The translations under genes were made by a program, and so were the position numbers. Below, in pieces: positions 59,585 through 64,000 of a DNA stretch of 64,000 nt. The number at the start of each line of letters is the position of its first letter. Position 1 is the stretch's first letter. The DNA is taken from NCBI GenBank assembly GCA_964368495.1, contig CAYJAJ010000007.1, positions 1-64,000 of the forward strand, given 5' to 3'. This stretch comes from CALVGQ01 sp964368495 (GTDB lineage Bacteria > Bacillota_I > Bacilli_A > Erysipelotrichales > Erysipelotrichaceae). Under the pieces are notes generated by a model. The model was not told the DNA's origin. It saw nothing but the letters and a program-made list of their open reading frames with translations, and searched no databases.

Positions 59585-60370
59585 TTATCTCACTAACATA
59601 GGAATTTGCTCAGCAATAATCATAATTGCTCCTAAACTTGAAAGTACAATTCCCGTAGCTCTGTTTAGTTTTTTAGGTTCAGATTTATTTGCAAATCTTG
59701 CACCAAGCAATGCAAAGATAAATGTGGATACAATACAAGCAGTGAACACAAATAAATCTGGAGTGACTCCTTGTAAAGTGAAATGGGAAATTGAACCAAA
59801 AAGTGCAGTAAATGTCATTATAAATACGCTTGTACCAACGGCAGTTTTTAATTCATATCCTAAAACAGTAGTCAGCAACAACAACATCATGATTCCGCCA
59901 CCTGCGCCGATGAAGCCACAGATAAATCCAATTAGGGAACCACATAATATTGGCATAATCACTTTAAGTGAACCTTTAAACTGTTTAGGTTGTTTCGGTT
60001 TTTGTTCTTTAAATGACTTAGCGAAAAAGTTAATTCCCATAAAAAGTGAAGTATAGATCGTTAAATTACCCATAGTTGTTGCGGGTACTAAGTGTGCTAC
60101 ATATGCGCCTATAAATGTAAAAGCGAGAACACTGACAAACAGAGTCATACTGTTTTTAATATCAATGTTTTTATTTTTTCCGTAGGTATATGCAGAAACT
60201 GCACTTGCGAGTACATCAGAAGCTAGCGCAATCCCAATAGCTTCATAAGGGTTCATTTTTAAAAATGTAATCAGCATTGGTGATATAACCACTGCTGCAC
60301 TCATTCCTGCAAAACCTGTACCAAGTCCTGCTCCAATTCCTGCTAAAATGCATATTATTAATGTTTCCAT
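59585..60370 (-). CDS. TauE/SafE (TSUP) family transporter
   Basis: This 261-residue protein has eight membrane helices in two repeats. It starts IICILAGIGAGLGTGFAGMSAAVVISPMLI, the glycine-rich first helix pair, and GSLIGFICGFIGAGGGIMMLLLLTTVLGYELKTAVGTSVFIMTFTALFGS repeats the motif. Family members export sulphite, organosulphonates or other anions. Its start codon abuts the stop of the MarR gene upstream, so they are one operon and probably share the operator at 60808-60841. Confidence 0.88.
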   Translation of the reverse strand: METLIICILAGIGAGLGTGFAGMSAAVVISPMLITFLKMNPYEAIGIALASDVLASAVSAYTYGKNKNIDIKNSMTLFVSVLAFTFIGAYVAHLVPATTMGNLTIYTSLFMGINFFAKSFKEQKPKQPKQFKGSLKVIMPILCGSLIGFICGFIGAGGGIMMLLLLTTVLGYELKTAVGTSVFIMTFTALFGSISHFTLQGVTPDLFVFTACIVSTFIFALLGARFANKSEPKKLNRATGIVLSSLGAIMIIAEQIPMLVR

Positions 60371-60793
60371 TTATTTCTTCTCCTTTAAGTTGTCACAAAC
60401 TTTCGCAAGCAACCTGTTCATTTCATTTAGTTCTCTTTCAGTAATTCCAACAAGTGCCTTTTTTTGAAAGTTTTGAGCACAATTCAATGCTTTTTTTACA
60501 AGTGGCTCACTTATAGGTAAAAGTGTTAAATGAAGTGTTTTCTTGTTGTTTAATGTGGTGCTTTTTGATAAATATCCTTTACTTTCGAGGTTTGAGATAG
60601 CGGTAGATGCATGTGATTTTGTAAAATCTTTGGCATTGATAATATCGGTTAATGTATTGGAATTAGGATTTTTATGTAAAAACATTAAAATTTCAATTTC
60701 CATTTGATTTAAATTTTCTTCATTTAAAAGCTGTATAAAATACTCTTTTCTTTTCGCAACAATTGTATATAAGTAATTTTTAGGTAAAAACAT
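60371..60793 (-). CDS. MarR-family transcriptional regulator
   Basis: This protein of about 140 residues is a winged-helix dimer. QMEIEILMFLHKNPNSNTLTDIINAKDFTKSHASTAISNLESKGYLSKSTTLNNKKTLHLTLL covers the HTH, the recognition helix SHASTAISNLESKGYL and the wing. I placed the start at 60793, 7 bases after AGGAGG; an upstream in-frame ATG lacks a site. It probably represses itself and the TSUP transporter; the ligand is unknown. Confidence 0.9.
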   Translation of the reverse strand: MFLPKNYLYTIVAKRKEYFIQLLNEENLNQMEIEILMFLHKNPNSNTLTDIINAKDFTKSHASTAISNLESKGYLSKSTTLNNKKTLHLTLLPISEPLVKKALNCAQNFQKKALVGITERELNEMNRLLAKVCDNLKEKK

Positions 60794-60807
60794 GAAACCT
60801 CCTTTTT

Positions 60808-60841
60808 GTTCTAATGGGAACATTATAGTTCTATTTGGTAC
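60808..60841. promoter_or_regulatory. Twin operator-like repeats upstream of marR
   Basis: GTTCTAATGGGAAC (60808-60821) and GTTCTATTTGGTAC (60828-60841) are 20 bases apart, start to start. Each is an imperfect GTTC-N6-GAAC-type palindrome, the size expected for a MarR dimer, and the spacing places both on one DNA face. Confidence 0.55.
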
Positions 60842-60953
60842 AATAATCAATGTTATTTTTATGAACTTTATGTGAAGTATCAGTGAAGTAAGATAGCGAA
60901 TAAATCATGTCCTAACTCAACTAACTTAAAGAAAGGTTTGTGACATTATATGA

Positions 60954-60996
60954 AGAAAAAAAGCACAGTTAACTACACTAAGTAGTTTCTGTGCTT
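60954..60996 (-). terminator. Terminator after the 61005-61607 gene
   Basis: AAGCACAG (60961-60968) pairs with CTGTGCTT (60989-60996), with AACTAC/GTAGTT extending the stem inside. On the minus strand a run of T follows. Confidence 0.75.
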
Positions 60997-61004
60997 CATT
61001 GTTT

Positions 61005-61607
61005 TTAAAAATTAGGTTCTTCAATTAATTCGCCCGTTTCTTCAACTTTACCTGTCCAAATATCATTTTCAATTAGCCAAATTTTTAGTCTTTCACTTGT
61101 GATTGGATTTTCTGCATTCCATTGAAGTGAAGAAATAATTTCTGTGCTGTTATCAGGGTTTGTAGAAATAGATACAAATGCAGGATAACTATCAAATCCC
61201 CATTGATTTAATAATCGCCCGGGTGTATATTCCTCTAGAACATCTGAAATGTCATAGTACTCAAGGGAACTAATTTCTTTTTCAGGTAACTCTTCAGCGA
61301 GAGGTTTTAAAACATAATCATTTATATAAATACAATCTGCATCATCAGGTGTACAAAAGTAATAATAACTTATAGTTGGCTCATCCGATATTTCTGCTAC
61401 TTCGCTAACATCACTTGAATCAATTTCTTCGACTGCAGATGTTGAAGTATTCGTTGGATTTAAAGTAGGGTCAACATTTGCAACTCTCACAACACTTTCA
61501 CTTTCATATGCTAATGCAGCTTTTGGTTGGAAATATTGATATGTAACTAAGCAAATACTACTTATCCACACAATAGTTAAGTAAGTTGTGATACATTTTT
61601 TCAGCAT
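61005..61607 (-). CDS. Secreted or membrane-anchored protein, possibly thioredoxin-like
   Basis: This 200-residue protein has an N-terminal hydrophobic segment (about residues 8-24), then a Ser/Thr/Asp/Glu-rich linker (about 30-78). A compact domain follows, beginning ISYYYFCTPDDADCIYINDYVLKPLAEELPEKEISSLEYYDI and SYPAFVSISTNPDNSTEIISSLQW. The two cysteines are spaced C-x6-C. The beta-alpha order and the SYPAFV segment resemble thioredoxin folds, where the Pro would be the cis-proline. The similarity is weak; no family name is assigned. It stands alone and has a strong terminator. Confidence 0.6.
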   Translation of the reverse strand: MLKKCITTYLTIVWISSICLVTYQYFQPKAALAYESESVVRVANVDPTLNPTNTSTSAVEEIDSSDVSEVAEISDEPTISYYYFCTPDDADCIYINDYVLKPLAEELPEKEISSLEYYDISDVLEEYTPGRLLNQWGFDSYPAFVSISTNPDNSTEIISSLQWNAENPITSERLKIWLIENDIWTGKVEETGELIEEPNF

Positions 61608-61721
61608 ATCCTTCCTCCTTGCTCAATTAGTTTATCAAATTTTAGTGAATTATGCAAATTTCGATTTTAATAATGATTGTTTTCGTTACATTTGGTATAA
61701 TAATTTAGAGGTGAAATCATT

Positions 61722-62198
61722 ATGAATAAATGGATGACTTCTGTAATGATTACTATTTTTTTAAGTTTTACAATTGTTTTGTTGATTGTAATTTTTATTT
61801 TGGATAATTTCACTGGCGTTTATTTAAAAACTGTTGATGACAATATCCAAATTCAAGATAAAATGTTAGAAAGTTTACAAGTTGAAGAAGCTCAGTTCAT
61901 AAATAAATACAGTCTTAGTGAAATTACATATATTTCCTTAATTGTTGAGGATGAAAAAACTAGCTATGTTTGGTACAATGAATTAGGAGAAGTTTTAATA
62001 AAGTTGGATCAAAACATTTATAATGAAGAAGATGCTTTTAAAAAATGCAGTGATTATGAGGTGATGAACTGCGAGGTAGAAATTGGTTATTATCAAGATG
62101 AACCAATGATTGTTTTAAATGGATCAAATAAGGAAGTGCTATTGCAGTTTGAAACGTATGAGTTAAAGCTGGTTTATGATAAAAGGGTGGTTAATTAA
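61722..62198 (+). CDS. YpmB-like protein (DUF5590)
   Basis: This 158-residue protein has one N-terminal membrane helix (about residues 8-28) and an extracytoplasmic domain with SLIVEDEKTSYVWYNELGEVLIKLDQ, typical for YpmB-type proteins. It stands directly before a DnaD-like gene and nth, the same order as ypmB...dnaD-nth in Bacillus, though aspB and asnS are missing here. The role is unknown; an envelope function is assumed. Confidence 0.68.
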   Translation: MNKWMTSVMITIFLSFTIVLLIVIFILDNFTGVYLKTVDDNIQIQDKMLESLQVEEAQFINKYSLSEITYISLIVEDEKTSYVWYNELGEVLIKLDQNIYNEEDAFKKCSDYEVMNCEVEIGYYQDEPMIVLNGSNKEVLLQFETYELKLVYDKRVVN

Positions 62199-62741
62199 AT
62201 GAAAAAATGGTATGAAAATTCATATATAAATAAGACTAATTGGATTTTACAAAATTACAGCAATTTAAATTTAACAAGTGATGAGGGAATAATTGTATTT
62301 ATTATTAATCATGCAAATGAAAATAACACATGCTTAACTATTGATTGTTTAGCAAAACAATCTGCTTTATCACAAGAGAATGTAGATAAGGCAATCGCGT
62401 TGTTATGTGCAAAGAAATATTTAACAATTGTTGCAAATTCTAATGGGTTAGTTTTTGACTTAAGTGGATTGTTTGAAACAGAGGTTGCTAAAAGTGAAAA
62501 AGCAGTAAATCAAGATTTGTATGATTTATTTGAAAGTGAATTCAAAAGACCACTTAGTTCTACTGAAATGATTTATTTTAGTGAATTAGTGAGTACTTAC
62601 GATAAGAAAATGATGATCTATGCTTTAAAAGAAGCCAGTTTGTATAAGAAAATGAATATGAAATACATTGCTACAATTTTGGATACATGGGCAAAGAAAA
62701 ATTATACAGCACAGATGATTGAAAATGGAAAACATTTCTAA
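62199..62741 (+). CDS. DnaD-like replication initiation/primosome protein
   Basis: This 180-residue protein has an N-terminal winged-helix region (DEGIIVFIINHANENNTCLTIDCLAKQSALSQENVDKAIALLCAKKYLTIV, about residues 29-80). A C-terminal DnaB/DnaD-type helical domain follows: LYDLFESEFKRPLSSTEMIYFSELVSTYDKKMMIYALKEASLYKKMNMKYIATILDTWAKKNY (about 107-170). It includes the YxxxILxxW motif (YIATILDTW). Such proteins remodel DNA and load helicase at origins or restart sites. It starts immediately at the end of the ypmB-like gene and overlaps nth by 17 bases. It is a little shorter than Bacillus DnaD. Confidence 0.87.
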   Translation: MKKWYENSYINKTNWILQNYSNLNLTSDEGIIVFIINHANENNTCLTIDCLAKQSALSQENVDKAIALLCAKKYLTIVANSNGLVFDLSGLFETEVAKSEKAVNQDLYDLFESEFKRPLSSTEMIYFSELVSTYDKKMMIYALKEASLYKKMNMKYIATILDTWAKKNYTAQMIENGKHF

Positions 62742-63366
62742 AGTCGAATTTATTCTTCAAACCTTGAAGAAGATGTTTCCGGATGCTCACTGTGAACTTG
62801 TTCATAAAAATGCCTATGAACTTATTATAGCTGTTGTGTTGTCAGCTCAAACTACAGATGTTGCTGTTAATAAAGTTACACCCGATTTATTTTCTAAGTA
62901 TCCTACACCGACTGATTTGGCTAATGCTGATCTTAGTGATGTTGAACATTGCATTAAAAAAATTGGACTATATCGTAATAAATCAAAAAACATTGTCACA
63001 TTGGCTCAAAAGTTATTGGATGATTATCAAGGTGAAGTTCCACAAACAATGGAGGAATTAGTGACACTTCCAGGAGTTGGAAGAAAAACTGCCAATGTTG
63101 TTTTATCAGAGTGGTTTAAAATTCCATCTATTGCGGTGGATACCCATGTGGAGCGTGTTAGTAAACGTTTGGGGTTAGCTTATAAAAAGGATGATGTTTT
63201 AACAGTTGAAAAGAAGTTAATGAAGAAGATTGATAAAAACTCATGGAGTTTGTCGCATCATTTATTAATTTTTTTTGGAAGATATCACTGCAAGGCGAAA
63301 AATCCTAGCTGTAGTGAGTGTGCATTTCTTGAAATATGCAAAGAAAACAACAAGTCATTTAGTTAA
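62725..63366 (+). CDS. nth: Endonuclease III
   Basis: This 213-residue DNA glycosylase/AP lyase removes oxidised pyrimidines. The helix-hairpin-helix is VTLPGVGRKTANVVLSEWF (about residues 110-128) with the catalytic Lys, and the catalytic Asp is in IAVDTHVERVSKRLGLA (about 138). The C-terminal 4Fe-4S site C-x6-C-x2-C-x5-C is seen in CKAKNPSCSECAFLEIC. The ATG at 62725 overlaps the DnaD-like gene. Its 3' end overlaps the converging TPR gene by 8 bases. Confidence 0.94.
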   Translation: MENISKVEFILQTLKKMFPDAHCELVHKNAYELIIAVVLSAQTTDVAVNKVTPDLFSKYPTPTDLANADLSDVEHCIKKIGLYRNKSKNIVTLAQKLLDDYQGEVPQTMEELVTLPGVGRKTANVVLSEWFKIPSIAVDTHVERVSKRLGLAYKKDDVLTVEKKLMKKIDKNSWSLSHHLLIFFGRYHCKAKNPSCSECAFLEICKENNKSFS

Positions 63367-63380
63367 GACTTGTTGTTTTT
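63344..63380. terminator. Bidirectional terminator shared by nth and the TPR gene
   Basis: AAAACAACAAGTC (63344-63356) and GACTTGTTGTTTT (63367-63379) pair perfectly with T runs on both strands. It contains the last codons of nth and the stop region of the TPR gene. Confidence 0.85.
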
Positions 63381-64000
63381 ATTTGATTTAATCTATTCAT
63401 CATCCACTCTTCATCATATCCAAGTTCAACTGCTTTTTGATAATATTCTAAAGCTAAATCTATTTTGTCTAATTCATGATAGTTGAATCCGATGGTTGCA
63501 TAGTTCCATCCGGTTTTGTAATCGTGTTTATCGATTAATTCAAAGAGAATATCGAGCGATTTTTCAAATTCTTGACTCAGAGTATGATTGTAGGCGATTT
63601 GAGCTTGTATCCAAGTGTTTTCAGGGTCTAAATGGTGTGCAGTGTTTAAATGCTTTAAGGCAATGTCAAACTCTTTGTTATCACTGTATAGTAGTGCTAA
63701 ATCCAAATAAGTTCTCCAATTGGCTTCTTCATAATCAAGGCACAGCAGCTGATGTTTAATTGCTTCATCATACTGTCTTAGTTTTCCTAAGTTCCAGGAT
63801 AATAAATTGTGCACTTTGAATTCATTGAAGTTGTTGTCTAAACACCATTTTAGTTCATTGATCGCTAATTTAAAGGCATGCAGTTCACTGTATGTTTGTG
63901 CTAAACGATAATGAATCCAAAAATCATTGCGACCATCATGTAGCAATTGCTTAAAGTATTTTAATGCTTGTCGGTATTTTTTTAATAAGAAGCAAATCCA
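63359..64000 (-). CDS. TPR-repeat protein, N-terminus beyond the window
   Basis: The minus-strand frame is open from the stop at 63359 to the window end, so the gene is cut at its 5' side. At least five TPR-like units are visible, for example FWIHYRLAQTYSELHAFKLAINELKWCL, WRTYLDLALLYSDNKEFDIALKHLNTA, WIQAQIAYNHTLSQEFEKSLDILFELI, and WNYATIGFNYHELDKIDLALEYYQKAVELG. Reading back to base 64000 adds WICFLLKKYRQALKYFKQL, another repeat start. The protein is cytoplasmic and should mediate protein contacts; its role is unknown. A TTG at 63946 is not a convincing start. Confidence 0.8.
   Translation of the reverse strand, partial: WICFLLKKYRQALKYFKQLLHDGRNDFWIHYRLAQTYSELHAFKLAINELKWCLDNNFNEFKVHNLLSWNLGKLRQYDEAIKHQLLCLDYEEANWRTYLDLALLYSDNKEFDIALKHLNTAHHLDPENTWIQAQIAYNHTLSQEFEKSLDILFELIDKHDYKTGWNYATIGFNYHELDKIDLALEYYQKAVELGYDEEWMMNRLNQIKTTSLN

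Noticed and set aside
59562..60056. 164-residue + strand ORF
   Set aside because: It is antisense to the TSUP transporter, proline/valine-rich as expected for a shadow of a hydrophobic protein, with no ribosome site.

Overview
The window is AT-rich, densely packed DNA. Its gene content and order point to a low-GC Gram-positive bacterium (Bacillota). Evidence for this includes a T-box leader before hisS-aspS, a 6S RNA downstream of aspS, CIRCE-controlled hrcA-grpE-dnaK-dnaJ, the rsmD-coaD-ylbJ-like and ypmB-like/dnaD/nth neighbourhoods known from Bacillus, RNase J, and plsY divergent from parE-parC. An Erysipelotrichia-like lineage is a guess from overall gene style and cannot be settled here.

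Layout. 1-1020: wreckage of a mobile element, with a decayed large serine recombinase and a possible group II intron fragment. 1020-5900: small accessory units. These are a PadR regulator with a FetA/FetB-type ABC exporter and a Cys-rich mini-protein; an ArsR regulator with a thioredoxin-like protein and a CcdA-like membrane protein; and an acetamidase/formamidase-family enzyme. 6300-23840: a 17.5-kb catabolic locus. It contains a carbohydrate ABC importer (binding protein, two permeases and, 13 kb downstream, the ATPase), two near-identical PIG-L/LmbE deacetylases flanking an amidohydrolase, a GH4 glycosidase, a PfkB kinase, a DeoR regulator, IolB, IolD, IolE, IolG and IolA of inositol catabolism, and a transaldolase-like aldolase. 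23850-28000: a MATE exporter and two overlapping membrane GGDEF proteins. 28100-37220: T-box/hisS/aspS, 6S RNA, a YneF-like protein, plsY, parE, parC. 37380-46680: flavodoxin, tRNA-Leu, a four-helix protein, RNase J, peptide deformylase, FtsW/RodA, rsmD, coaD, a YlbJ-like protein, a PHP phosphatase, and a sigma factor with a membrane tail plus a lipoprotein. 46700-55220: heat-shock genes hrcA-grpE-dnaK-(polysaccharide deacetylase)-dnaJ and a disrupted clpB. 55220-64000: a CofE-like ligase, MFS transporter, nitroreductase, NERD protein, a MarR-controlled TauE/SafE transporter, a secreted protein, ypmB-like, dnaD-like, nth, and a TPR protein cut by the window edge.

The most exciting candidate is the 6.3-23.8 kb locus. 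PIG-L enzymes are the family that de-N-acetylates GlcNAc-inositol (MshB and PIG-L), and here two of them share a locus with a sugar importer, a GH4 glycosidase and an inositol-degradation set. I infer a pathway that imports an N-acyl-aminosugar-inositol conjugate, deacylates and cleaves it, and burns the inositol. No recognisable IolC or IolJ is present; the PfkB kinase and the transaldolase-like protein are candidates for those steps. Its promoter carries a cre-like catabolite-repression site over the -10 box. Other points of note are an overlapping Asp/His specifier (GACAC) in the T-box, a Cys/His-rich tail on HisRS, a sigma factor fused to membrane segments, a lipoprotein deacetylase wedged between dnaK and dnaJ, and an internal deletion with frameshift in clpB.
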